Assembly: GCF_019977755.1 (NCBI RefSeq)
Contig: NZ_AP025144.1
Coordinates: 1,054,001-1,118,000, forward strand
Direction: 5' to 3'
Source of the DNA: Vibrio penaeicida
GTDB taxonomy: Bacteria > Pseudomonadota > Gammaproteobacteria > Enterobacterales > Vibrionaceae
Length of the DNA: 64,000 nucleotides
Positions 36,943 through 46,189 of the stretch are shown here, in pieces. The notes beneath the pieces are model-generated. The model saw only the letters and a program-made list of their open reading frames with translations, had not been told where the DNA came from and did not search any database. Within the stretch, counting starts at the first letter, position 1, and each line of letters starts with the position of its first letter. A program made the translations under genes and the position numbers.

Positions 36943-37188
36943 TTAGCTTGCTTCTCGTTCTTCTTCCTTGGTTCTAAAGATAGAATCCACGATTTTCTGG
37001 GTTACTGGAACAACGAATATGCTTAATGGCAGTGCGACCCAAAATGACATGAACCATGTATTCGGCCAAGTAGAGATAGCTTGTGAAACATCTACAGTTA
37101 GTAGCCCCATTGCTAAAGACATTCCACCAGACATGATTAAAGCCATAATGGCTGAGAATAGGTAAAACTCTTTCCGTTCTAAGCTCAT
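36943..37188 (-). CDS. DUF2798-like small membrane protein
   Basis: 81-aa protein with two membrane helices (about 9-30 and 43-65) and a charged C terminus; resembles DUF2798 proteins. I start at ATG 37188 (MSLERKEFYL) with GGGGAG eight bases upstream rather than the open frame beginning at 37233. Function unknown. Same strand as, and 65 bases after, the FMN reductase gene; probably one transcript. Confidence 0.75.
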   Translation of the reverse strand: MSLERKEFYLFSAIMALIMSGGMSLAMGLLTVDVSQAISTWPNTWFMSFWVALPLSIFVVPVTQKIVDSIFRTKEEEREAS

Positions 37189-37253
37189 TTTGTTTACTCC
37201 CCTGTTATCGATGTTTATGTTAACGGCTTCCAATTTGGTCTAGTGAAAATGTT

Positions 37254-37781
37254 TTACTTTGCCCAAACGTTGAGAACGCTTTCTAGTTTGCTGTCCAATT
37301 CATGGTTGATTAACACTTGGTTGTCGCTATTAAAGTTGTCATAGAAACTCGGAATGCTCAGTGAACCTACAACCTTACCTCCAAAATGTGGTGCTGCTTC
37401 AGTGGCAAGCTTTAGAACATTATTTGCTCCACTGGGACCTGGCGAGGTTGCTAGAAAAATAACAGGCTTGTCTTGGTAGACATTTCTGTCTATACGACTT
37501 AACCAATCGAACAAGTTTTTGAACGCAACAGTAAAGTTACCGTTATGTTCTGCAAGAGAAATGAGAACTGCATCAGCCTGTTCGATTCGTTTTGCAAACG
37601 AGTGTGCTGTTTTCGGAATGCCGTACTCTTCTTCAAGATCAATATTATAGATAGGTAAGTCAAAATCGTTAATGTCGACAAAATCAATTTCGGAATCCAC
37701 TAGCTTGCTGGAGGCGAACTTTACTAGCTGCTTGTTAATTGAATTACGACTGTTTGTTGCGGCTAAAGTGAGTACTTTCAT
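37254..37781 (-). CDS. NADPH-dependent FMN reductase family protein
   Basis: Flavodoxin-like reductase of 175 aa. N-terminal LAATNSRNSINKQLV is the FMN phosphate-binding loop, and LISLAEHNGNFTVAFKN with SPGPSGANN are family stretches. Likely reduces flavins, quinones or chromate-type substrates in the cytoplasm. Located downstream of the pirin gene on the same strand, so a redox-stress role for the group is plausible but inferred. Confidence 0.87.
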   Translation of the reverse strand: MKVLTLAATNSRNSINKQLVKFASSKLVDSEIDFVDINDFDLPIYNIDLEEEYGIPKTAHSFAKRIEQADAVLISLAEHNGNFTVAFKNLFDWLSRIDRNVYQDKPVIFLATSPGPSGANNVLKLATEAAPHFGGKVVGSLSIPSFYDNFNSDNQVLINHELDSKLESVLNVWAK

Positions 37782-37844
37782 GTGGATCCTCGAATATTAG
37801 TTCTGCTATTAAGTGTGATTTAGGGTTAATAACGGCGATTTAAA

Positions 37845-38705
37845 TTACAACGAGCCAAGTTCCCCAGCTTGATACCGAGCAGTAACATCATCTATTTCTT
37901 GCTGATTGCTCATCGCAAAAGGTCCTTGCTGTACGAAGCTTTCATTAATGGTTTCGCCTGACAGTAGAGTAAAGTGGCTTTGAGTTTCGGACGTTCCACG
38001 CACATTCAATTCGATGGGATCTGTTTGGCTTATTGTGGTTGATTCTCCTTGAGCAAGCGCATGCCATTTGCCGTCAATTTTGTACTGTAAGTCACCCTCT
38101 ACCGCGTACAACCATGCATTAAAGTCTTCCTTTATATTGTGCGTGAACGTTGAATCTTCTGAAGCGTATCCATCCAGTATTAAGAAAGGCCAAACGGATG
38201 ACTCGGAAACACGTTGACCATTACTTTCACCCAAAACTAACCTTACGCGATAACCCTGACCTTCAAGAGTGGGCATATTTTTCTTTTTGATATGCAGAGA
38301 GCTAGGTGATTGGTGTTTAAGTTTGGCCGGTAAATTTACGAATATTTGTAAGCCGTGGATTTTAGCGCCTTGGCGTGGAGCTTCATCATGTAAAGCGCCG
38401 CTTCCTGCATTCAGCCAGTATAGGTCTCCAGCTTCTATATCAAAGTCGTTACCCAAAGAGTCGCGGTTGTTAAATTTGCCTTCGCTATCTTCAAAAATGA
38501 CCGATACGGCTGAGATACCAGCATGAGGGTGAGCACCAAATGTCGGTACTGTCATTGTGTAGTGATCCACCATGATGATTGGGTCCATAGTCCCTTCGAA
38601 CTGAGAGTGTCGAAACCCTAGGCCGGTAAATCCGCTACCAACGCTCAGAGCGTTGCCTGTTACCTTTACCTGTTGAGTAGCGTTGATGTTTTTTAGAGCA
38701 GTCAT
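37845..38705 (-). CDS. Pirin family protein
   Basis: Bicupin protein of about 286 aa. The metal-binding cupin signature HPHAGISAVSVIFED and a second conserved His/Glu stretch GSGALHDEAP are present; bacterial pirins include quercetinases and redox sensors. I choose ATG 38705 (MTALKNINAT) with GGAAAAG upstream; six extra codons upstream are open. Divergent from the LysR gene, 106 bases apart, which suggests LysR control. Confidence 0.9.
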   Translation of the reverse strand: MTALKNINATQQVKVTGNALSVGSGFTGLGFRHSQFEGTMDPIIMVDHYTMTVPTFGAHPHAGISAVSVIFEDSEGKFNNRDSLGNDFDIEAGDLYWLNAGSGALHDEAPRQGAKIHGLQIFVNLPAKLKHQSPSSLHIKKKNMPTLEGQGYRVRLVLGESNGQRVSESSVWPFLILDGYASEDSTFTHNIKEDFNAWLYAVEGDLQYKIDGKWHALAQGESTTISQTDPIELNVRGTSETQSHFTLLSGETINESFVQQGPFAMSNQQEIDDVTARYQAGELGSL

Positions 38706-38811
38706 AATTCTTTTCCGTTCCATTTGTTGGCTTGAAACTAATATATCCGTTTGGTTTAACTCAAAAAACCGTTAATATCTGAACATATCGTTCCATATTT
38801 AGGACAATAAA

Positions 38812-39723
38812 ATGAAGGTCGATCTGAATGATTACTTCTATTTTGTACATGTAGTAGAGAAAAAAGGGTACACAGCGGCAGCAAGAGATTTAAATATGCC
38901 TAAATCTCGGTTGAGCCGTCATGTCACGCAGTTAGAGGAGCGTTTAGGAGTGAGGCTGTTGCAAAGAACCTCACGTAACGTAACGGTAACGGATGAAGGC
39001 CATGGGTTTTATCAGCATGCTCGAAAATTGGTCGACACCATGGAATTGGCCGAGGCGGCGATGGAAAGCCGAATGGGGCTGCTGAGCGGGAAAGTTGTTT
39101 TAAGTTGCTCAACGGGAGTCGCTCAATTTGCGCTTATCGATATCATCACTGAATTTGCTAAGCTGTATCCCCAAGTCCTTATTGAGCAACGTGTTTCGAA
39201 TACAAACGTTGATCTGATTGCTGAAGGTATCGATATGGCGATTAGGGGGCACAGTAGTGAACTACCCGATTCAAGCTTAATTCAACGATTTATCACCAAA
39301 GTAGAATGGTCCTTGTATTGCTCACCAAGCTATTTAGAAGAAATTGGAAAAATTGAAAGTCCCTACGATTTAGCGCGATGCCGAGTACTCAAAGTTGGGC
39401 GATCTAACGGAAAAGATGCCATCCCTCTTCAGCGCAAAGATGGACTGCGCACACACCAAAATACCAACATCGTCATGTGTTCAGAAGATATGTCGACGCT
39501 AAAACAAGCGACAATAGAAGGCCTCGGTGTCATTGCCTTGCCTGATTATGTGTGTAAAAAGCCCTTACAGACAGGGCACCTTGTCCGAATCCTTCCTGAA
39601 TGGATTTCTCAATCCGCGAGCTTGAGTTTATTGATGCCTTCCAGACTAGGAGTGCCTGCCCACACGAACGCACTTGCTGAGTTCATTCGAGAGAAGTTGC
39701 CCCTAGCTGTAGGTGTTAAGTAA
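38812..39723 (+). CDS. LysR-family transcriptional regulator
   Basis: 303-aa regulator with an N-terminal winged HTH (DYFYFVHVVEKKGYTAAARDL, SRLSRHVTQLEERLGVRLLQRT) and a C-terminal periplasmic-binding-like effector domain. Divergent from the pirin gene, the standard LysR layout, so it likely controls pirin-FMN reductase-DUF2798. Convergent with the second TRAP operon. Confidence 0.93.
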   Translation: MKVDLNDYFYFVHVVEKKGYTAAARDLNMPKSRLSRHVTQLEERLGVRLLQRTSRNVTVTDEGHGFYQHARKLVDTMELAEAAMESRMGLLSGKVVLSCSTGVAQFALIDIITEFAKLYPQVLIEQRVSNTNVDLIAEGIDMAIRGHSSELPDSSLIQRFITKVEWSLYCSPSYLEEIGKIESPYDLARCRVLKVGRSNGKDAIPLQRKDGLRTHQNTNIVMCSEDMSTLKQATIEGLGVIALPDYVCKKPLQTGHLVRILPEWISQSASLSLLMPSRLGVPAHTNALAEFIREKLPLAVGVK

Positions 39724-39750
39724 TACTTCCCCCAACTTCCTGTTACACAT

Positions 39751-41028
39751 CTAGTTCATTGTGCTTGGAAGCCACAATGAAATTTGCGGTACAAAAGTGA
39801 GTAGCAGTAACACTGCAATCAGCATGGCAAGAAACGGCAGGACTTCTTTAACAAATTCTTTCACCGAAACCTTACTAATACTGCAAGCTGTGAACATTAA
39901 CGTGCCGAGAGGTGGGGTAACGCCAGCGATGGTGAGATTCAGTACCATCACGATGCCAAAGTGAACAGGATCGATACCGACTTTAGTGATAATAGGGACC
40001 AAGATCGGTGTCAGAATAATCAGAGCTGCGCCTCCCTCGATAAACATGCCAACTGCTACCAACAAAAGATTGATGATGAGCAGCAACAAATAAGGATTAT
40101 CTGTTATCGCCAGCATGGCATTGGCAACCTGAACCGGTAACCTTTCCCAAGAAAGATAAAAACTGAACGTCGAAGCCGCACAGATTATGAACATAACGGT
40201 GGACGTTGCGATGACGGTCTCTTTCATAATTGCAGGAAGTGCTTTCACCGAAAACTGTCGGTGAATATAGCCCACGATTATGGCGTAGATCACCGCAATT
40301 GCGCCCGCTTCGGTTGGAGTAAAGAAGCCAAATCTTATCCCCCCAATTATTCCGATAGGAACCATTAACGACCACGAGGCATTTCTCAGAGCGATTAAGC
40401 GATCAGTCAGTGACGATTTTTGAGGTTGAGAAGGGGCGTACAGACGAATTCTAGATATGCGATGCGCGACGATCATCAAAGCAATACACAGTACAATACC
40501 CGGAATAACGCCCGCTAAGAATAGCTTGCCAATTGAAACATCACCCATGTATCCATACAAAATGAGCCCAATTCCTGGAGGAATAATGACGCTAATAATG
40601 GAAGAACAAGCGGTGACTGCTGCCGAGAATGCAGTGTGATAACCCCGTTGATTCATTTGCGGAACCATAATTTTGCTTTGCATGGCGGTATCGGCATTGG
40701 CGCTTCCGGACATGCCGCCCATCAGTGTGCTGAGCAAAATGTTCACTTGCGCTAACCCTCCAACTCTATGCCCTGTCAGGCTATCCGCTAGCTTCATAAG
40801 CCGATCTGTAATGCCAGAATGGTTCATGATGACACCCGTCATAATGAAAAAAGGAATAGCCAAAAGAGGGAAAGAGTGAGTAACGGCAACAAAGCGCTGG
40901 ATGAAGATTTGGTGCTGAATGCCATTAGTCATCATGAAAAACGATAGCCCAGCAATAGCCAAAGCGAAGGCCACAGGTACATTGGCGGCAAACAACAGAA
41001 ACAAGATGAAAACAGGGAGTAAATCCAT
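39751..41028 (-). CDS. TRAP transporter large permease (second system)
   Basis: DctM-family 425-aa permease with about 12 helices; AIPFFIMTGVIMNHSGITDRLM, MGGMSGSANADTAMQSKIMVP and NLTIAGVTPPLGTLMF are family stretches. Start ATG 41028 overlaps the small-permease stop by one base (TAATG). Substrate unknown; only distantly like the dctM at 35485. Confidence 0.93.
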   Translation of the reverse strand: MDLLPVFILFLLFAANVPVAFALAIAGLSFFMMTNGIQHQIFIQRFVAVTHSFPLLAIPFFIMTGVIMNHSGITDRLMKLADSLTGHRVGGLAQVNILLSTLMGGMSGSANADTAMQSKIMVPQMNQRGYHTAFSAAVTACSSIISVIIPPGIGLILYGYMGDVSIGKLFLAGVIPGIVLCIALMIVAHRISRIRLYAPSQPQKSSLTDRLIALRNASWSLMVPIGIIGGIRFGFFTPTEAGAIAVIYAIIVGYIHRQFSVKALPAIMKETVIATSTVMFIICAASTFSFYLSWERLPVQVANAMLAITDNPYLLLLIINLLLVAVGMFIEGGAALIILTPILVPIITKVGIDPVHFGIVMVLNLTIAGVTPPLGTLMFTACSISKVSVKEFVKEVLPFLAMLIAVLLLLTFVPQISLWLPSTMN

Positions 41029-41525
41029 TATTTCGCCTCCACGTTAGTATCAGAATCGGTCTCTTCAGGCTTGATGAAAATATGACAGACAGCGTGGATA
41101 AACATGAAAAGAAAAGACAAGCACGTCGCGAGATAAACAAACGAAAATGGGAGACGTAATACCGGAGACGGGCGGTTCCATGATTGGAAAGCCAACACTG
41201 AAGCGAGATAAAAACTGTACGCCAAAAACACCATAATTAGCGCAGTTGTAACAAAGTCTAATCTTCTGCGAATGTTTTGCGGTAGTGCATCGACAAAAAC
41301 GGGAACACCAATGTGCAGCGTTTTTCGGTAGCAAACGGATGCCCCCATAAAGACCAGCCAGGTAAAGGCGATGCCTGACAATTCGGTCGTCCATGTTGCG
41401 GGTTGCTCTGTGATGTATCGAGTGACCACGCCCCAAACAACCGAACCTAAGACTAGGCTCATGGCAATCAAAGCGAGTGTGGTTTCAATGTTACCAAGTA
41501 CCTTTGATACTCTTTTTGCTGCCAT
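41028..41525 (-). CDS. TRAP transporter small permease (second system)
   Basis: DctQ-family four-helix protein of 165 aa, with the stretch ELSGIAFTWLVFMGASVCYRK. AGGAGA lies seven bases before ATG 41525. Sits between the binding-protein and large-permease genes. Confidence 0.9.
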   Translation of the reverse strand: MAAKRVSKVLGNIETTLALIAMSLVLGSVVWGVVTRYITEQPATWTTELSGIAFTWLVFMGASVCYRKTLHIGVPVFVDALPQNIRRRLDFVTTALIMVFLAYSFYLASVLAFQSWNRPSPVLRLPFSFVYLATCLSFLFMFIHAVCHIFIKPEETDSDTNVEAK

Positions 41526-41574
41526 GAATTGTCTCCTTACAATCCAAAACCTAGATCTTCATATCGTGAAAGCG

Positions 41575-41607
41575 AACCCATATTCGCTGAACTTAGCGTT
41601 ATGGGTT
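41575..41607 (-). other. Hairpin between second-system dctP and dctQ
   Basis: AACCCATA / TATGGGTT outer stem with inner CGCT / AGCG. No T-run on the minus strand. Confidence 0.6.
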
Positions 41608-41638
41608 ACCTGGGTTTTCAAACTAGATCTAACAAATC

Positions 41639-42616
41639 TTAGTTATCCAAAATTTCACGGACTTTGGCATGAAGCCCTTCCGACCATTTAGGGAACTTAC
41701 CGTATACCGGTGCTGTGGCTTTTTGGAATGCTTTAGCATCCACATTTTTATGGACGGTAACACCTTCAGAGCGCAGCTTATCGAGCAGAGTTTCCGTTGT
41801 GCCTATGGAAAGTTCCGTCATGTAATCACCTGCTTTGATGGCTTCTTCTGCAAGAATGGTTTGAATATCTTGAGGTAAGTTAGCGAAGTAATCTGCATTA
41901 ATAACAAGCCCGATGAAGGCTTTAAAGTGGCTGGTTAGCGAAACGTGTTTTTTGCTTTCATATAACTTAGCGGCGTACAACGACCCTAATGGTGCTTCGG
42001 CTGCATCTACAACGCCTGAAGAGAGCCCCGTGTACACTTCAGACCAAGCCAATTGCGTGGCACGAGCACCCATGGCTTTTACGGTTTCAATCCACATTAC
42101 ATTAGGCGGAACTCGCATGGACACTCCTTTCAAATCGGAAGGAGAAAGAATCGCTTTGTTTGAGATGATGTGTCTTTCGCCGAACAACCAATTCATGGCG
42201 AGGACTTCAAAATTACCGTTCTTCTTAACCGTATTCTTCATAGATTGGTACAGCGATGAATCCAGTAGCTTTTTAAAATCTTTTGGATCTTCCAGTAAAT
42301 ACGGGCCATTCAGTACACCAAAATCTGGCGCGTAGTCGGATAGATAACCGGGATCGGCAGTTTGGATGACAGGAAGACCTAATTTGACCTGTTCGTAGAC
42401 TTCTAAGTTGGTACCCAGTTCACCATTAGGGTGAATGGTGATTTTGATTTTACCGCCAGAACGTTTTTCAACGTTAGCAGCATAGTATTCCAATGCTTGA
42501 TGCAGTGGCTCTTGGTTAGAGGTGACGTGGGCGAGCTTAAGCTCGTAATCGGCAGAGAATACTGATGTAGAGATCAGCATCATCAAAGCCGTCATTGATC
42601 TGAGAAAACGTTCCAT
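41639..42616 (-). CDS. TRAP transporter substrate-binding protein (second system)
   Basis: DctP-family periplasmic protein, 325 aa. Signal peptide ends near STSVFSAD. Conserved LAHVTSNQEPLHQAL, the ligand arginine in GVSMRVPPNVMW and GVVDAAEAPLGSLYA are seen. AGGAG six bases before ATG 42616. Ligand unknown; sequence differs clearly from DctP at 33766. Confidence 0.92.
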   Translation of the reverse strand: MERFLRSMTALMMLISTSVFSADYELKLAHVTSNQEPLHQALEYYAANVEKRSGGKIKITIHPNGELGTNLEVYEQVKLGLPVIQTADPGYLSDYAPDFGVLNGPYLLEDPKDFKKLLDSSLYQSMKNTVKKNGNFEVLAMNWLFGERHIISNKAILSPSDLKGVSMRVPPNVMWIETVKAMGARATQLAWSEVYTGLSSGVVDAAEAPLGSLYAAKLYESKKHVSLTSHFKAFIGLVINADYFANLPQDIQTILAEEAIKAGDYMTELSIGTTETLLDKLRSEGVTVHKNVDAKAFQKATAPVYGKFPKWSEGLHAKVREILDN

Positions 42617-42811
42617 GTGTTACTCCTGGTTGTTCAAGAAAACTGAAATTGCATAGCGGAAGAACCCGCGTGGTGTCGCGTAGACACTGCATAAGATAAA
42701 GCTTGAGCAGCTGCGGCACTGGCTTGCCCCGGTACTTCACTGTTTCCGAGTGGACGGCTTCTCTGGTCTCAGAAGGAACAAGATAGAATCTCAGTTATGT
42801 GCTTAGAGTTG

Positions 42812-42846
42812 AATCCATATATAAAAGTAAATTTCATATATGGATT
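42812..42846. promoter_or_regulatory. 11-bp perfect inverted repeat, candidate operator
   Basis: AATCCATATAT and ATATATGGATT separated by 13 bases, about 200 bases upstream of the second TRAP binding-protein start. Could bind a dimeric regulator; which one is unknown. Confidence 0.4.
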
Positions 42847-42958
42847 TACGTTATCGTTTGTGTGGTTGAAAAACAACCAGCGGTGAGAAGGTAATGGTAA
42901 AAGTGTGATGATTGGCAGTGAAACTGTGAATTGAATAAGTGACTTGTTTTATATTTGA

Positions 42959-42983
42959 AGCCCACTTATAGAATTAGTGGGCT
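42959..42983 (-). terminator. Putative terminator of dctD
   Basis: 8-bp stem AGCCCACT/AGTGGGCT; the minus-strand downstream run is only AT-rich, so termination is uncertain. Confidence 0.45.
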
Positions 42984-43010
42984 CAATAGGGCTTGAAAGG
43001 GCAACGAATC

Positions 43011-44348
43011 CTAATTCTTAAAGCTGTCTTTGTTAATGCCAAATTTCTGCATCTTGTCGTACAGGGTTTTTCTTGGGAGGTTTAGCGTAGACATGGTGTC
43101 TTTAATGCTGCCGTCGTGGGACGACAAGGCTTGCTCTATCAGGGCTTTTTCAAAATCAGCCACTTGCTCTGCCAGCCCTAACTGCGATTTTGGCTTTGTA
43201 GCTTCTCCAAGTTGGTTTAATTTCCCAAGCAAAACGAACCGTTCTGCAGCATTTCTTAGCTCTCGAACATTGCCTGGCCAGTCATGAGCGAGTAATGCCT
43301 GTAAATCAGCAGGTGGCAATGAGGTAGCGGCCTTGCCGTAACGAGCAGCAGCAACAAGCAAGAAATGATGAAATAGGGCAGGGATGTCCTCTTTTCTCTC
43401 TCTAAGTGGTGGTAAGTCCAGAGTCACGACGTTTAAACGGTAGTAGAGATCTTGCCGAAAGGTGCCTTGTGATGCAGCGTCTTTCAAGTCGGTTTTGGTC
43501 GCGGCAATAACGCGGATGTCTAACCCAATACTCTGATTGGAGCCGATCCTTTCGATCTGTCTTTCTTGTAGTACGCGCAATAGTCGAATTTGGGCTTGCA
43601 TTGGCATGGATTCAATTTCATCCAAGAAGAGCGTACCACCTTGAGCGTATTCAAATTTACCGACTCGAAGGCTATCGGCACCCGTATATGCGCCTTTTTC
43701 ATGACCATAGAGCTCACTTTCAATCAGGTTCTCTGGCACAGCTCCACAGTTAACCGCAACGAAGTTTTGTTCTCTACGGCTGCTTTGTTCATGAAGTGAA
43801 CGTGCAACCAGCTCTTTTCCTGTACCCGTTTCTCCAAACAAGAGAATATCGGCGTTTGTATCTGCGATATGGGCAATGGTGTCACGAAGGTCTTGGATGC
43901 TATTGGTATTTCCGATAATTCTTGGGCCAAGAGTTTGGTTGGCTTTTAATGCGCGTTTGAGTTTCTGGTTTTCCAGTGTGAGTTTTCTGCGTTCAATGGC
44001 ACGTTTTACCGTATCGATAAGCCTATCGTTTGAAAACGGTTTTTCGATGAAATCGTACGCACCATCATGCATCGATTGTACTGCCATTGATATATCACCG
44101 TGCCCCGTAATTAAAATCACTGGCAGATCTTCATCTCTCACTTTGATGGAATTTAATAACTGCTGCCCATTAATGCCGGGTAAGCGGATATCGGTGACAA
44201 CAACATAAGGTGGATCGTCATCATCGAACGCGAGCAATGCAGATTCCGCATCTGGAAAACCAGTAGCTTGAATTTCAGCAAGTTCGAAAGCTTGTTCCAT
44301 TGCGATTCGGAGATCTTCTTCATCATCGACAAAATGTATATGAGACAT
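43011..44348 (-). CDS. dctD: DctD, sigma-54-dependent C4-dicarboxylate response regulator
   Basis: NtrC-type activator of about 445 aa: receiver with Asp53 in VVTDIRLPG, AAA+ domain with Walker A GETGTGKE and the sigma-54 contact loop ESELYGHEKGAYTGA (tyrosine in place of the usual phenylalanine of GAFTGA), and a C-terminal Fis-type HTH. Start at ATG 44348 (MSHIHFVDDEE) with AGGAACGAG upstream. Phosphorylated by DctB, it should activate the sigma-54 promoter of dctPQM. Confidence 0.92.
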   Translation of the reverse strand: MSHIHFVDDEEDLRIAMEQAFELAEIQATGFPDAESALLAFDDDDPPYVVVTDIRLPGINGQQLLNSIKVRDEDLPVILITGHGDISMAVQSMHDGAYDFIEKPFSNDRLIDTVKRAIERRKLTLENQKLKRALKANQTLGPRIIGNTNSIQDLRDTIAHIADTNADILLFGETGTGKELVARSLHEQSSRREQNFVAVNCGAVPENLIESELYGHEKGAYTGADSLRVGKFEYAQGGTLFLDEIESMPMQAQIRLLRVLQERQIERIGSNQSIGLDIRVIAATKTDLKDAASQGTFRQDLYYRLNVVTLDLPPLRERKEDIPALFHHFLLVAAARYGKAATSLPPADLQALLAHDWPGNVRELRNAAERFVLLGKLNQLGEATKPKSQLGLAEQVADFEKALIEQALSSHDGSIKDTMSTLNLPRKTLYDKMQKFGINKDSFKN

Positions 44349-44356
44349 ACTCGTTC

Positions 44357-46189
44357 CTAAATTTTGGGTAGCAGAAGCCGGAAACAAGCACCCGAATGTT
44401 CAGTATTACCCGCTTGCAGTTCACCATCCATGGTTTGCATGATTTGCTGAGATATAGATAAGCCTAATCCCAAGCCATTTTGCTTCGTCGTATAAAAAGG
44501 CTCAAATAACTGATTGAGCGTATCTTGCGTAATACCAGGACCAGTATCTTCAATATCAATCATGACGTAATCCGATGTTGCATGTAACTTAAGTTGAATG
44601 TGTTTTTGTGGCTGCATATCCATTGCCTGAATGGCATTAGTGATTAAGTTCACTAGCACCTGTTCAAGCTGAATTGGGTTTATTCTGGATTTGAATGGCT
44701 GCTCCAGACCTTCACACTTTAACTGCGTCAGACTCTCTTTGAGTTGAGGCTTTAGCAATTCTTGCGCTGCAATAATAACTGGCGAAATTTGGGTAATGAC
44801 TCTTTCACTCGCGTCACTTTTTTTCGCAAATGTTTTTAATTGCTGACTAATTTTTGCCATACGGTCGGTTAACGCAGAAATTCTATGGAGGTTCTGGTGG
44901 ACTTTATCGTGTTGGAACTTTACCAAAAATAGCAGTGCGTTATCGGCGTAGCTGCGAATCGCTGCTAATGGGTTATTGAGCTCGTGGCTGATGCTGGCGG
45001 ACATTTGCCCTAACACCGCCAATTTCGCTGCTTGAATCAATTCCTCTTGAGTTTGCCTAAGTGCCGATTCGGTTTCTGCTCGGACTTTTATTTCCTCTTG
45101 AAGCTCTGCGGTGCGCACCATAACTTGAAACTCAAGTTTTTGCTTAGATTCCACCTGAATCCGTTCGATTTGCCGCTGTTTAGATTTTTGTTGGCGAATG
45201 ATGAAACTCGCCAAATACAATAAAATGAAAACCAAGGTATTAAGGGCAATTAACGCTGAAACTTTCCAAACTAGGTTTAGTTTTGGACTCAATACGCGAA
45301 CCGTTAATGAGCTCCCTTTAAGTGGACGCACCACACTTAAGTATTGGTTAAAACTGACGTATTGATTGAAGAAGGCATTGGTTCCCTGTAATTGGAGTTC
45401 GGTTTCTGGTGCCTCGAAATCCCCCACAAATGAAAGCGCAAAAATATCTCGTTCCAAATAGCGGCGGCTTTTTCTGATTTCCGCAATTTTGTCTTGTTTC
45501 AAAGGATAAAGGCTGTGATACCACCAGTTGATGCGATTAGACATAAAAACAATGTCGTCTGCATCGGTTACAACGAAAAAACTGTTTTGGCTTGTCCAGT
45601 CTTCTTCAATGGTCGATAAATCTTTTTTCACCACCAAAACACCTACGTTACTGCCTGCATGTTTAACTGGATAAGAATAGAAGTAACCGCGTCTACCTGA
45701 AGTACTGCCGAGAGCAAAGTATTCGCCTCGCTTTCCATTGATGGCTTGTTGGAAGTAAGGGCGAAATGCGAAGTTTCTTCCAATAAATGTTTTTTTATTT
45801 TGCCAATTACTTGCAGCAATCGTTGTGCCGACATGGTTAAGTAAATACGTGTCGGCAGCGCCGACTATTTGGTTTACTTCTTCTAAGTAACGATTTGTGA
45901 TATCAAGTTGCGCACTGTTGGTAGGCGAAAGTAGCGCGTCTACAAGCTCATTATCCTTCGACATGAGTTGAGGAATATAAGCGTATTTTTCGAGCTGAGT
46001 CGTTAAGTGATTACTAAGTTGATCGGCGTGCAAATTGGTTTGGTCTAATTGATTTTGATAGCCCAGTCGCCAGCCCCATAAGCCTAAAATCAAGCTAGAG
46101 ACTACGTAGGAGAACATCAATATAATTGGAATACGCCGTAGAATCATAGAGGTAAATTTTTTCAAAAACTGATAACGTAAAAGTAACAA
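44357..46189 (-). CDS. dctB: DctB, C4-dicarboxylate sensor histidine kinase
   Basis: Inner-membrane kinase: TM1 near the N terminus, a double-Cache periplasmic domain (about 45-300) with GRNFAFRPYFQQA and YPVKHAGSNVGVLVVKKDL, TM2, a coiled coil, HisKA with SISHELNNPLAAIRSYADNA (His about 405) and HATPase ending GLGLGLSISQQIM. Length about 600 aa fits DctB. The start is unclear: the frame opens at TTG 46189, and ATG 46147 is the first ATG; neither has a good ribosome site. Its stop is eight bases before dctD. Confidence 0.9.
   Translation of the reverse strand: MLLLRYQFLKKFTSMILRRIPIILMFSYVVSSLILGLWGWRLGYQNQLDQTNLHADQLSNHLTTQLEKYAYIPQLMSKDNELVDALLSPTNSAQLDITNRYLEEVNQIVGAADTYLLNHVGTTIAASNWQNKKTFIGRNFAFRPYFQQAINGKRGEYFALGSTSGRRGYFYSYPVKHAGSNVGVLVVKKDLSTIEEDWTSQNSFFVVTDADDIVFMSNRINWWYHSLYPLKQDKIAEIRKSRRYLERDIFALSFVGDFEAPETELQLQGTNAFFNQYVSFNQYLSVVRPLKGSSLTVRVLSPKLNLVWKVSALIALNTLVFILLYLASFIIRQQKSKQRQIERIQVESKQKLEFQVMVRTAELQEEIKVRAETESALRQTQEELIQAAKLAVLGQMSASISHELNNPLAAIRSYADNALLFLVKFQHDKVHQNLHRISALTDRMAKISQQLKTFAKKSDASERVITQISPVIIAAQELLKPQLKESLTQLKCEGLEQPFKSRINPIQLEQVLVNLITNAIQAMDMQPQKHIQLKLHATSDYVMIDIEDTGPGITQDTLNQLFEPFYTTKQNGLGLGLSISQQIMQTMDGELQAGNTEHSGACFRLLLPKI

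Larger units (their letters stand above)
42617..43010. other. Intergenic region between second TRAP operon and dctD
   Basis: About 390 bases without a gene. Contains an 11-bp perfect inverted repeat (42812-42846) and a stem-loop AGCCCACT/AGTGGGCT (42959-42983) just past the dctD stop. The TRAP promoter must be here; I saw no convincing sigma-54 site. Confidence 0.55.

Noticed and set aside
42617-42760. Possible sigma-54 site upstream of the second TRAP operon
   Set aside because: One GG-N10-GC spacing exists on the minus strand, but flanking bases do not fit the TGGCAC-N5-TTGC consensus.
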